NCBI GenBank assembly: GCA_001986395.2
Contig: MQVO02000229.1
Location: 1-13,837, forward strand
Direction: 5' to 3'
Origin: Irpex lacteus
Taxonomy: Eukaryota > Basidiomycota > Agaricomycetes > Polyporales > Irpicaceae
DNA: 13,837 nt
Shown here: in pieces, positions 1 through 7,007 of the stretch
Layout of the letters: the number at the start of each line of letters is the position of its first letter
How positions within the stretch are numbered: the first letter of the stretch is position 1
Notes under the pieces: model-generated
What the model saw: only the letters and a program-made list of their open reading frames with translations
The model's database searches: none
What the model was told of the DNA's origin: nothing
Made by a program: the position numbers and the translations under genes

Positions 1-60
1 CTGAGTATAAAATAGACAGTGAAAGATTATGATAAAATAAAATATATATAATAATATAGC

Positions 61-186
61 TATCCCCCACCCTGTGGGCCCCACTTGATTTATAAGGGCC
101 CCACATTCCACAATCCACAATCCACAATCCACAAAGTGGGCTGGGGTGGGCTGGGCTGGCGTGGGCGGCAAGGAGGGGTGGGCAAA
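61..186. repeat. GC-rich block with 7-bp repeats and G-quadruplex motif (left arm)
   Basis: In an otherwise very AT-rich sequence this block is mostly G and C. It contains about five copies of a 7-base unit (ccacaat and variants, roughly 101-135). It also has four G-runs of three or four separated by 1-2 bases at 138-155, a canonical G-quadruplex pattern on the plus strand. The mirrored copy lies at 10683-10805 with the G-runs on the minus strand (10711-10728). It could be a replication- or recombination-related element, but nothing in the sequence proves that. Part of the block recurs inside the palindromic element at 7008-7074. Confidence 0.8.
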
Positions 187-462
187 TTTATTAAATATAT
201 ATTCTTTTTTTGATTTTATTTCTTCCCTTTTTTTTAATTAAATTAAATTAAATTAAATTAAATTATTAAAAAGAAAAAGACCAAAATATATTATTACTTA
301 TAAAAATTTATAAGAAAATAATACATGCCCCCCTTTTTTTATTTATAGAGGGCAGTGCAACGTTAGCTCTGGAAAAAGAAAGTTAAATCTAACTTTCCTT
401 TATTCTTTTTCTCCTTTTTTTTATTATTATAAAAATAAAAAGGCATAAAGAAATTAAGAATA

Positions 463-533
463 TAGTCTTTATCAGAATCGAACTGATACTTGCTACGTGA
501 AGGGTAGCTGTACTGCCTTTATACAAAAAGACC
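463..533 (-). tRNA. trnE: tRNA-Glu (UUC), left-arm copy
   Basis: The 71-nt cloverleaf has a seven-pair acceptor stem (GGTCTTT with AAAGACT, the first pair G-T) and discriminator A. The anticodon stem is GCTAC/GTAGC around loop CCTTCAC, giving anticodon TTC, and the T loop is TTCGATT. Base 33 is C rather than the near-universal U in both repeat copies, which is unusual. The gene lies in the repeat arm with trnM and trnL, all in the same direction. Confidence 0.9.
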
Positions 534-553
534 CGGTCTTTATTTTATTTCTA

Positions 554-625
554 TTGCGGCATCAGGAATTGAACCTGCTCTAACAGCTCATGAGGCTATT
601 GTGCCAACCTTTACACTATACCGCA
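554..625 (-). tRNA. trnM: tRNA-Met (CAU), left-arm copy
   Basis: The 72-nt cloverleaf has acceptor stem TGCGGTA/TGCCGCA and discriminator A. The anticodon stem ATAGC/GCTGT holds loop CTCATGA, giving anticodon CAT. The T stem and loop read CAGG-TTCAATT-CCTG. The sequence shown does not decide between initiator and elongator Met. The first acceptor pair T-A is weak-type, while the anticodon stem lacks three consecutive G-C pairs. Confidence 0.9.
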
Positions 626-666
626 TGTATGGACACTATCTTATTATTAAGATTTTATTTTTGTTT

Positions 667-749
667 TACGAACAAAGAGACTTGAACTCTTAAGGGATAT
701 TCCCACTTCTACTTAAGAGAAGATTGTTTACCAATTTCAACATGTTCGT
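667..749 (-). tRNA. trnL: tRNA-Leu (UAA), left-arm copy
   Basis: The 83-nt cloverleaf has acceptor ACGAACA/TGTTCGT and discriminator A. The anticodon stem CTTCT/AGAAG encloses loop CTTAAGT, giving anticodon TAA. A long variable arm (GGGAATATCCC) is present, as expected for leucine tRNA. The T loop is TTCAAGT. A T-run/A-run hairpin (752-778) abuts its 5' end. Confidence 0.93.
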
Positions 750-751
750 TT

Positions 752-778
752 CCTTTTTTTTAATTAAAAAAAAAGGGA
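752..778. repeat. T-run/A-run hairpin (short palindrome family), left arm
   Basis: The sequence CC, eight T, AATT, nine A, GGG forms a simple hairpin. Similar hairpins occur at 7290-7316, 8623-8651, 9302-9328, 10087-10116 and 10954-11003. They could be transcript-processing or terminator-like signals, or a small mobile family. Confidence 0.7.
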
Positions 779-911
779 GGGAAGGGCAAAATCTAATAAT
801 CTAATTATAATATTTTATTTTATTTAATTATAAGACTCTTTTTAATTCTATTCTTTTATTAATACCCGGCTTTATTCTTAAATCCACAATCATCTTGTTT
901 ATTTTGGAGGA

Positions 912-1371
912 TTAGCGTAAAGTAGAGTAAAGAAAGATAAGAACAGTTAAAATGTGACACCCAAAGAACAATTCATCTGTTTCTTCAATAGCACCTTCTA
1001 TCTTTTTAGGACAGTTATTCAATTTATTAATGGTTTTAATTAATGTTATACATTTAAAACATTTATTACTGGTCTTAATGTTTTTGTTATTGTTTTTTGA
1101 GTGGGTAAACCACCAAATGACATGCATCAATACACTTAAAAATTTATTTAGTATAGTCAATGACACGGTCCCAAAGGTTAACACCTGAGCCAACGTAATA
1201 ATTGCCTGTTACTGTGTTAAACCAACAATATACACCACTTAAACCATTCAAAAATTTTTTACAGTTGGGGTCAACTTTTAATAAGTCATAAGTAGTACTT
1301 CAAATGTAGTTAAAATTTGGTTGCTTTTTGTTCATATTTTTGTTCATATTTGTGTTCATGTTTATGTTCAT
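912..1371 (-). pseudogene. GIY-YIG homing endonuclease, broken, crossing the inverted-repeat boundary
   Basis: Reading leftward from ATG at 1371, the frame opens with a repetitive Met-Asn start (MNINMNTNMNKNMNKK). It passes through one UGA read as Trp (FNYIWSTTY) to about 1245, where a frame change leads into GVYCWFNTVTGNYYVGSG and NLWDRVIDYTK. This is the catalytic GIY...YVG core of a GIY-YIG nuclease (1147-1250). A TAA follows, and another frame then continues to 912 (ending FLYSTLR). GIY-YIG enzymes of this kind cut DNA to spread group I introns or themselves. The 3' part from 1029 down lies in the inverted repeat and has a truncated twin at 9838-9953. Nuclease identity is clear; whether the C-terminal part belongs to the same protein is not. 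Confidence 0.65.
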
Positions 1372-1375
1372 TTTA

Positions 1376-1732
1376 TTATGAGTACAATACAAGGAAGCCA
1401 ATCATCAAAGCAAATAGCCCCGTTGCTTCAGCATTAAACTCTTTTTGACTAGCTCTTTCTATATCTTTATAATATTGCCCCCCCAAAAAATTAGTTAGAA
1501 TTATTTCTAATTCCTAGTTTTTTTGGGGATCTGCTAATTCTTTTTCCAGTTTTTCCTTTTGATTTTTTTTACTGGAATGCTCAACCTTTTCTTCATCATT
1601 ATCATCTGAACGTTCACGTTTTTTCCCTGAAACGTAAAGAAGAATAGAATCTGAAATTAGGAACCTCAGTAATAAATTGAAACATAAAAAAAAGTCACAC
1701 AACATCCATAAAATGTCAGTAAAGAATACCAC
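1376..1732 (-). pseudogene. Membrane-anchored hypothetical ORF A, split by a palindromic element
   Basis: The frame starts at 1732 with MVFFTDILWMLCDFFLCF, a hydrophobic segment of about 30 residues. A highly charged Lys/Glu/Asp-rich stretch follows (GKKRERSDDNDEEKVEH onward) to LEKELADP. A palindromic element (1478-1528) then interrupts it. Beyond the element the protein-like sequence resumes as QYYKDIERASQKEFNAEA and ends in a hydrophobic GLFALMIGFLVLYS before TAA at 1376-1378, two bases ahead of the GIY-YIG start at 1371. The interpretation is a small protein with a membrane segment at each end and a charged middle. I do not recognise the family. Its upstream neighbour (about 1745-2021) is a clear paralogue of its first part. 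Confidence 0.5.
1478..1528. repeat. Palindromic ACTAG element 1
   Basis: The element is a C-run, A-run, ATTAGTTAGAATT, a short loop, then AATTCCTAG, T-run and G-run. It is inserted in ORF A between residues LADP and QYYKDIER. Confidence 0.85.
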
Positions 1733-1744
1733 CCTGAAAATAAC

Positions 1745-2021
1745 AAAAATTTATTCCTATTATTACTATCGTCTTCGTCTTCGTCTTCCAACCTTCCCCA
1801 TGTTATCATATCCTCCTGCCCATTAATCGACAATTCAATCTCGTCTTGGATAACAGGCAGGTCAGGGATAGGACCCCTATCCCAACCTTTTTATGAACAT
1901 TAGCATAAAGAAAAGGTGATGGTTTAAAATTTATTACTATGAACCTCAGTAGTAAATAGATACGTATAAAAAAGCCAAACGACATCGACAAAATGTCAGT
2001 AAAGAATACCACCCTCAACAA
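1745..2021 (-). pseudogene. Membrane-anchored hypothetical ORF B, paralogue of ORF A
   Basis: This frame begins with MLRVVFFTDILSMSFGFF and a hydrophobic segment (IRIYLLLRFIVINF) closely matching the start of ORF A; DNA at 1940-2015 and 1661-1735 is visibly duplicated. Around 1880 a frame change leads to an acidic, otherwise uninterrupted reading (PDLPVIQDEIELSINGQED, MITWGRLEDEDEDD) that runs into the start of ORF A. The acidic run is encoded by a 6-base repeat (cttcgt) at 1769-1788. The function is unknown. The pair looks like a tandem gene duplication, typical of accessory mitochondrial regions. Confidence 0.45.
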
Positions 2022-2227
2022 ATATGTTAATTTAAAGGAGTTGACTCGTCTTACACCCTATCTTCTAGGTGATATGATAAGAGTTCTCCCTCAATTATAA
2101 AAAGAATAGGGGAGAAATAAAAGTTTTTTTGGGAGAATGCTCAAACAACCAAACCTTTTTTATTTACAGGGTAAGGCTCTCCTTCTACAAAGATGATTAG
2201 TTTTATTTGCTAAATTTAGTCATTTCA
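2022..2227. other. Unassigned AT-rich spacer
   Basis: I saw no convincing gene, tRNA or repeat in 2022-2227. A possible upstream extension of ORF B lacks a clear start codon. Confidence 0.4.
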
Positions 2228-2310
2228 CCATAAAACTAGTTATAATTAATTATCCCGGTATTATTAAAATTTAATTAAATTAAATTTTAATTAGAGCCTA
2301 GTTTTTTGGG
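2228..2310. repeat. Palindromic ACTAG element 2 (long form)
   Basis: The ends match the family (AAAACTAGT ... CCTAGTTTTTTGGG), but the interior is about 60 bases and contains AATTAAAT-type sub-palindromes and CCGG. It is essentially the reverse complement of the element at 6553-6633. It terminates the LAGLIDADG ORF that lies to its right on the minus strand. Confidence 0.85.
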
Positions 2311-3000
2311 TGGATTAACAGAAAAATGGTATGATTTTTTCAAAATTATCCTTAAATTTAAGACATTGATAATCAACCCTAGTTCGTTTAAATATAAGAA
2401 TATGTACCGCAACCAGAGAAAATCAATTAAACTTCTAATCAGAATCTCATCCCTTCTATTTTTAGTTATACAAAATACTAATTTTACGTAAAACCCAAAA
2501 GAAGTCTTGTTTTCAGTTATCGAGAAACAACCATCTCCAGATGTTAAACCCGCCGTTCAATAAGGATGTGGAATATTTGTATTTACAGATAAAGGTTTTA
2601 AGGCTGGCATAGTGTTAGGAAAAGCAACCTTTAATGATTCGGTTTATACCATGGTTTACATAAGCTTTAATAAAGATAATCTACTGTAAACCTTCCATTG
2701 TTAAATGTTCTTTAGCATTAATCATGTTTACTACGGATATAAAATAAGGAAATCACCTAACTTTTGAGTTATTTAAAGGATATTTGACAAAGTGATGACT
2801 GTAGTTATATCTTCCATAGAAGATACAAAGTATTCACAGTTTTTATCCACAGATATTCTACCTACACCTCCAAAATAAGATTGAATCTTTTGCAATAAGG
2901 TAAGTCTAGCAAATAAGACAGTTTTGATAAGACACATTCTACATGTCAACCTATACGAGTTTTCGTAGTCCTTCAAATTTAAATCAGAATTTATTTTAAA
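2311..3000 (-). pseudogene. LAGLIDADG homing endonuclease, degenerate (copy 1)
   Basis: On the minus strand, the end of a first LAGLIDADG domain is visible at 2773-2976 (TLLQKIQSYFGGVGRISVDK, then VSSMEDITTVI). A linker follows (INAKEHLTMEGLQ), then the second motif (HPYWTAGLTSGDGCFSI, motif at 2524-2553, its Trp encoded by UGA). The second domain continues with RRDEILIRSLI, SGCGTYSY and DYQCLKFKDNFEKIIPFF. The first catalytic motif is missing or unreadable, and several frameshifts and stops break the chain. These enzymes cleave intron-less alleles to spread group I introns. The order and sequence fit a two-motif fungal mitochondrial enzyme that is now dead. The palindromic element at 2228-2310 closes the 3' end and another (3137-3181) lies upstream. 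Confidence 0.8.
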
Positions 3001-3136
3001 TTGCGCTTGAATCTCTCATTGATAAATTTATTCTTATCAATTTTTATTTGTGAAAAAGTCTAGGGAAATACTATCCAAGTTGGACCCTGGGAGATAACTT
3101 TCCAATAAACTTTCTCCATTTTAGAGTTGGTCCTCA

Positions 3137-3181
3137 CCCTAAAACACTAGTTAGATTTATTCTAATTCCTAGTTTTTAGGG
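3137..3181. repeat. Palindromic ACTAG element 3
   Basis: A 45-base palindrome: CCCT, A-run, CACTAGTTAGA, loop, TCTAATTCCTAG, T-run, AGGG. It separates the two LAGLIDADG remnants. Confidence 0.88.
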
Positions 3182-3282
3182 ATTCCGATTTAAAAAATTA
3201 AAAATTATTTTTCTTCCTTTATTCATTTCTGCTTTTATTTTACGTATTTAATCTAGTCCCTCTTGATTTAAATGACTTTTGT

Positions 3283-3628
3283 CTATCCCCTTTTTTTAAG
3301 GATATCAGCGATTTGGATAAAATTAGAAAAATCGTTACTTTTAAGACATAAAATAGGATATTTAATAAAGAAAGGAATTATTTTATCATAATATCACTTA
3401 ACTTATGTACAACAATATCTAATAATTGAACATTTTCACCTTCAAGTAAATGACCACATCCTAAAAATTTTTAATATTAGTTAATAAAAATCTATCTCGA
3501 GTATGTTGAGTAATTTTAAATCTTAAAATTGTTTGATAACCTAAAGAAATTGTTTTTGACTGTTTAATGTTGACTAAAAAACACCCCTCAGCACTAGTAA
3601 ATCCTTAAATTCACATAGGGTCAGGAAT
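3283..3628 (-). pseudogene. LAGLIDADG homing endonuclease, C-terminal domain remnant (copy 2)
   Basis: The minus-strand reading gives IPDPMWI, a stop, then GFTSAEGCFLVNIKQSKTIS (motif at 3578-3604). YQTILRFKITQHTRDRFLL follows, and after a frame change KIIPFFIKYPILCLKSNDF and a final FIQIADILKKRG before TAG at 3283-3285. This is a second LAGLIDADG domain with the usual C-terminal helix, distinct in sequence from the copy at 2311-3000. The first domain is absent; a palindromic element (3632-3680) sits just upstream of where it should join. Trp of MW is coded by UGA. At least two stops or frameshifts make it a pseudogene. Confidence 0.75.
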
Positions 3629-3631
3629 AAT

Positions 3632-3680
3632 CCAAAAAAAACTAGTTAGAATTATTTCTAATGACTAGTTTTTTTTTTGG
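3632..3680. repeat. Palindromic ACTAG element 4
   Basis: CC, A-run, ACTAGTTAGAATT, loop, AATGACTAGT, T-run, GG. It lies immediately upstream of the LAGLIDADG copy-2 remnant. Confidence 0.9.
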
Positions 3681-4122
3681 GGGGTTATTAGAAACTATAG
3701 GTCTATTTACAGGAACAACTTCAGGTAAAGCTGTTTTTAATTAATCTTAAAGTCCTAAATTTAAGGATGCTTTGAATGCAATTAATTTATCTAGACCTTT
3801 TTTTAGTCTAGTGTACCAGCAGACTGGGCCGCCTGTAGAAGATACAAAGTAAAGTAGAATGGTAGAATAATTGTTTGATAGTAAAAACAATAATTTAAGT
3901 GAGTAGATTTTGGGTCATTTATAAGAAAATAACTAAAAATAAGATGAGAAGATGCAACTTCACTTAGAAAATAAAAAAAATAAAAGAATAGAATTAAAAA
4001 GAGTAAAGTTATTCATTTTATCTATTTAAGTAAAGAAGAGAGATAATCTTTACTAAATAGTAATAATATAAATAATTTGTATTCAAAGACTAAATATATC
4101 TTATAAATTTTACTAAAGAATA
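3681..4122. other. Mostly unassigned AT-rich spacer with a short peptide-like stretch
   Basis: On the plus strand, 3687-3797 reads LETIGLFTGTTSGKAVFN and, after two stops, SPKFKDALNAINLSR. This looks protein-like but I cannot assign it. From about 3800 to 4122 I see only low-complexity AT-rich sequence and no gene or tRNA. Confidence 0.35.
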
Positions 4123-4167
4123 CCCAAAAAAACTAGTTAGAATTATTTCTAATGACTAGTTTTTTGG
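4123..4167. repeat. Palindromic ACTAG element 5
   Basis: CCC, A-run, ACTAGTTAGAATT, loop, AATGACTAG, T-run, GG. Its core is almost identical to element 4. Confidence 0.9.
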
Positions 4168-4284
4168 TAGGGGTATAAGATCTGGGGTGCTCCTAAATTA
4201 AAAATTTATTTTTCTTCTAAAAGAGTAGAGTTTATCCTTTATCCGTAAAAGGGGCAAAGATGGGAGGAAGATATAAAAAGGGAA

Positions 4285-4357
4285 AAGAGCATAGTTTTAA
4301 TTGGTAGAATTGTGGTCTCCAAAACCTTAGGTAGGTGTTCGAGTCACCTTGCTCTTG
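4285..4357 (+). tRNA. trnW: tRNA-Trp (CCA)
   Basis: The 73-nt cloverleaf has acceptor AAGAGCA/TGCTCTT and discriminator G. The T arm is GGTG-TTCGAGT-CACC, and anticodon loop CTCCAAA gives anticodon CCA. The anticodon stem has a T-T mismatch and a G-T pair at its base. CCA reads only UGG by standard pairing. cox2 here uses only UGG, whereas the neighbouring mobile ORFs contain UGA in Trp positions. The gene converges with the reverse-transcriptase remnant, whose readable sequence ends about 15 bases beyond. Confidence 0.88.
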
Positions 4358-4372
4358 CAAAATAAAAATAAT

Positions 4373-4955
4373 AGTTCCCTCTGTGCTCTCCAGGAAATTC
4401 AGTTCCACCATTATCCCTGCTTTTAATCATTGTTCCAATACGTGTTTGTGTCGTATCGGAGTTTTTTCATTAAGAACTTGTGGCTTATCCTGTCAAAACA
4501 TTTAGCTATGTCAGCTTCCACTATTCAATGAGGGTGAATAGTTTTATCCATAAGAATGATTATGGCAGTGACTGCGTCATGTGTGGACCTTGATTTCCTG
4601 AACCCAAAGGAGTTTTTGTCTGATTTGGCTTCTACAGCCGGGTCAATTCCTAAATGATATATTACTTGAACTGCTCGGTCAATCATTGTCGGAATACCTA
4701 ACGGACGTTTTTCCTTTGAGCCTGGTTTGGTAATCATTACCCTTCTTACAAGCTGTGGCTTTATAATTCTCGGGATGCTTCATTATACTATTTCAGCTCT
4801 TCTATAGCTTTTAAATATTCTGTCGGACTGTTTCAGGTAATTCCATCTACTCCAGCCGTCTTACTTCCTTTGTTGGTTACAACTTTTCTTATTGCCAAAG
4901 CTTTCGCTTCAAAACTTTGCAGCAATATTCATTGTAAATTATACACTTCTTTCAT
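4373..4955 (-). pseudogene. Group II intron reverse transcriptase/maturase, N-terminal half
   Basis: From ATG at 4955 the minus strand reads MKEVYNLQWILLQSFEAKAL and KGSKTAGVDGITWNSPTEYL (both Trp as UGA), then stops and a frame change around 4745-4800. The longest clean frame is 4525-4737 (MITKPGSKEKRPLGIPTMID, GFRKSRSTHDAVTAI). It continues past a UGA-Trp as HWIVEADIAKCFDRISH and, in a shifted frame, NGGTEFPGEH. These are blocks RT0 to RT4 of group II intron-encoded proteins (KRPLGIP, GFR, ADIAKCFD), which copy the intron RNA into DNA and aid splicing. It ends just before the expected GTPQGG, so the polymerase active site is missing. A matching C-terminal half lies at 12250-12905. No exon or ribozyme domain was identified here. 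Confidence 0.88.
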
Positions 4956-5009
4956 ATTATTCTTCGATGTAGCAAAAACTAAAAATAAATTAAATTTGGG
5001 GGGAAGGGT

Positions 5010-5260
5010 TAAACAAAGCAGAAAAAGATTTATTATTAAATAATATTAAAAAGGCTGTTAATTAAACTGTTTCTGTATGGGTATACAAAAGTGTTAACAA
5101 TAAATTTATATTGCTAAATGATAATAAACCTACTTTTAGTTCTAAATTAGAAGCAACTAAAGAATTAAAAATGAGTGCTAAAACAATTAGCAGGTATTTA
5201 GATACTCATAAAGAGTATAAAGGATTATATTTTTATAGTGTTGCTTTAGAGATTAATTAA
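5010..5260 (+). pseudogene. Homing endonuclease C-terminal tail with NUMOD1-type domain
   Basis: The plus-strand frame reads GLNKAEKDLLLNNIKKAVN, a stop, then VSVWVYKSVNNKFILLND, SSKLEATKELKMSAKTISRY and LDTHKEYKGLYFYSVALEIN with TAA at 5258-5260. This matches the helix-turn-helix NUMOD1-type module found at the C-terminus of many fungal GIY-YIG and LAGLIDADG intron endonucleases, where it helps DNA binding. The nuclease domain upstream is gone. A group IB intron core begins within a few bases of the stop, the usual arrangement for an intron-encoded endonuclease. Confidence 0.72.
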
Positions 5261-5266
5261 AAGGTA

Positions 5267-5450
5267 AGATTTAGGGTAAGGTGTGAGAAACTTTACTTGG
5301 CCTCTAGCAAAAGGAAACCTATTGCTAAAAACTATCAAATTGTCGGGAACACCTTAAAGCTATTTTAACTAAATGTGTTAGGTAACTAATTCATGGCTCA
5401 GGTAATGACTCGAGGTATGGTAAAATCGAAATAGAGGCACGTAAGGAAAT
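5267..5450 (+). other. Group I (IB-type) intron ribozyme core, partial
   Basis: The segment 5336-5360 (AAATTGTCGGGAACACCTTA) resembles the conserved P4/P-element strand of group I introns. The segment 5391-5426 (CATGGCTCAGGTAATGACT, then GAGGTATGGTAAAATCG) is characteristic of basidiomycete mitochondrial group IB introns (P5-P6 side). These introns self-splice using an external guanosine. I could not find the R/S strands (P7, P3') or flanking exons, so the intron looks truncated or rearranged. G-rich repeats follow at 5456-5485. Confidence 0.65.
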
Positions 5451-5998
5451 AGATGAAGGTGGTGAAGGTGGGGAAGGTGGGGGACCAAGGTTCCACTATC
5501 GTTCCACAAAGGTTACTAAACCAAAAGAAATTAATTATAATTAAAGAAGAAAGAATAGAGTGTCTGAATTGGATATACTCTATGAGCTTACCAGGCTCTT
5601 ATGCTTTCCATTACATTAACTCGCATCAGGGGATTTAGGAAATATTAAAATAATATAAAATTGAAATCTTAAAAGAAGCACTATTATTAATTGAGATACA
5701 AAATAATAAAATAATTATTTTAGTGTAGTATATTAACATTCATAAATATTGTATCTTATTTATAAAACACTTAATTATCAGGACCTGAGAAAAAAATAAA
5801 ACGTATGTATATTATTTCTTAAGTGGATTGTTAAATGATAATTAACTATTTTTAAGTATATACCTTTTTATTAAAAAAAGGAAAGAAGCTAAGTATAAAA
5901 TTTTAATTATCTAAGTACATTAATACTATCTTATTTATGTATAAAAATAAAAATTTTATATATAGATTTTTAGTAGTATATTTAATTTCATAAATATT
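5451..5998. other. Intron tail and AT-rich spacer
   Basis: 5456-5485 is a G/A-rich repeat (gaaggtggt-type). 5560-5640 has a short open stretch (NWIYSMSLPGSYAFHYINS) of unknown meaning. From 5640 to 5998 I see only AT-rich sequence without a recognisable gene. Confidence 0.4.
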
Positions 5999-6331
5999 AT
6001 GCAAAAATTAAATAAAATCCAAAAATTAAATCAAATCAGTATTTTATCTAGGCTAATTATTGGGGTAAAAAAAGGGTATTCAACTCCAACACTACCTGAT
6101 AATTTAATTAAATTAAATTCTACATTTTTCATAAGAACATTAAGATTTTTAGGTGGAACTAGTTTCTTATTATTACTATCAAACAGTTATATAAATAATC
6201 CTATTTACATTTTATATATAGCTTTATTTTTTGCCTTTATTTTTACTTGTTATCAATATTATTTAAGTTTTAACAGAATTAAACATATTATTAAAGTGCT
6301 TAAATCTGAGGAGCTAGATATAAAAAAATAA
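5999..6331 (+). CDS. Small two-pass membrane protein ORF (110 aa), conserved-looking, unknown function
   Basis: This is the only sizeable clean ORF in the bracketed interval. After a basic N-terminus (MQKLNKIQKLNQI) there is a segment YSTPTLPDNLIKLNSTFFIR. Two likely membrane segments follow, residues 46-63 (TLRFLGGTSFLLLLSNSY) and 68-90 (PIYILYIALFFAFIF onward). The C-terminus is basic (RIKHIIKVLKSEELDIKK). From memory it resembles hypothetical proteins seen in agaricomycete mitochondrial genomes and associated with linear-plasmid regions. Those I recall continue well beyond the ELDI-type motif, so this one may be truncated; I cannot check this. Neighbours are an intron remnant upstream and a palindromic element downstream. 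Confidence 0.65.
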   Translation: MQKLNKIQKLNQISILSRLIIGVKKGYSTPTLPDNLIKLNSTFFIRTLRFLGGTSFLLLLSNSYINNPIYILYIALFFAFIFTCYQYYLSFNRIKHIIKVLKSEELDIKK

Positions 6332-6552
6332 TAAAAAATAGACCCAAATGGAATGGTGCCAGTACAACCATAGTATTGTTAATCATTTATTTATAAAAAA
6401 AAATAATTTTAAAGAAAAGATAATTAAATATATAAGTTATATTCTTTGTTAGTTCAGATATTAAATTTATATATAGTTACCCTCGGACGAGGGTTTATTT
6501 ATTTTTAATTTGGAGGATCATTAATGTATTTTTATTTACTCCTACCATTCCT
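6332..6552. other. AT-rich spacer with one GC hairpin
   Basis: Apart from a perfect hairpin at 6480-6493 (CCCTCG-GA-CGAGGG) I see nothing recognisable. The hairpin is comparable with GC-rich palindromes at 7554-7571 and 9059-9075. Confidence 0.5.
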
Positions 6553-6633
6553 CAACAAAAAAACTAGGCTCTAATTAAAATTTAATTTAATTAAATTTTA
6601 ATAATACCGGGATAATTAATTAGTTTTTTAGGG
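6553..6633. repeat. Palindromic ACTAG element 6 (long form, inverse of element 2)
   Basis: The body (ACTAGGCTCTAATTAAAATT through AATACCGGGATAATTAATTA) is the reverse complement of 2236-2306. Shared interior sequence shows both derive from one long-form element. Confidence 0.88.
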
Positions 6634-7007
6634 TTATGGTTAAATTGATTATTTACACTATTCTAATTGTAAATTCAAGTTATTCCTCTTCTGAACACGG
6701 AGCTGAGGTAACATGTTTTCAAACTCTTACTTAACTAATAATAATAAAACAGGAACCCTTTTCCTAGGCTCATACATCACAGAGTAAGGTAAAGATCTAA
6801 ATCATTTTAACTTAAGCCTTAATACAAGCATAACAGGATCATCTGCAACACCTATTATAAATAATTGTAATCAAATTCAAAGTATTGGTTTAGCTCTATA
6901 CACATCAAGCTATGTTACTTGTTATCGTTTCAATAGTGCTTAAACTAGAACATTCTATCATAAGCTGAAAAGTAAATGATTTTAAGATAAAGCCCTTTTT
7001 CTAAACT
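6634..7007 (+). other. Unassigned region with broken reading frames
   Basis: The plus-strand frames give MVKLIIYTILIVNSSYSSSE and later NLSLNTSITGSSATPIINN, then QIQSIGLALYTSSYVTCYRF. The last part faintly recalls the nad6 C-terminal region (a QIxSIG..LYT pattern), but the support is too weak to name it. Several stops and frame changes intervene. Confidence 0.3.

Larger units (their letters stand above)
1..1029. repeat. Large inverted repeat, left arm
   Basis: Bases 1-1029 are the reverse complement of 9838-10865, near-identical over about 1.03 kb. I saw only a few one-base differences, in homopolymers and in the GC-rich block near 65-80. The arm carries trnE, trnM and trnL on the minus strand and, at its inner end, the 3' part of the GIY-YIG ORF. 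The outer end coincides with the window start, so the repeat may extend beyond what is visible. At the inner boundary the left side continues smoothly into coding sequence, which suggests it is the older arrangement. Long inverted repeats with tRNAs are known in some basidiomycete mitochondrial genomes; such repeats commonly recombine and invert the DNA between them. Confidence 0.97.

Noticed and set aside
1300..1371. CRISPR-like short repeats (ttcata-type 12-base repeats)
   Set aside because: Direct tandem repeats without spacers; they encode the Met-Asn start of an endonuclease ORF in a mitochondrial genome.
2306..2491. Plus-strand ORF of 61 codons
   Set aside because: It is the shadow of the minus-strand LAGLIDADG remnant, whose conserved motifs are read on the other strand.
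5453..5638. Plus-strand ORF of 61 codons after the group I core
   Set aside because: Begins in a G/A-rich repeat of the intron region; no recognisable domain, so left as spacer.
6830..6950. Possible nad6 C-terminal remnant
   Set aside because: Only a short SIG..LYT resemblance; too weak to name without an alignment.
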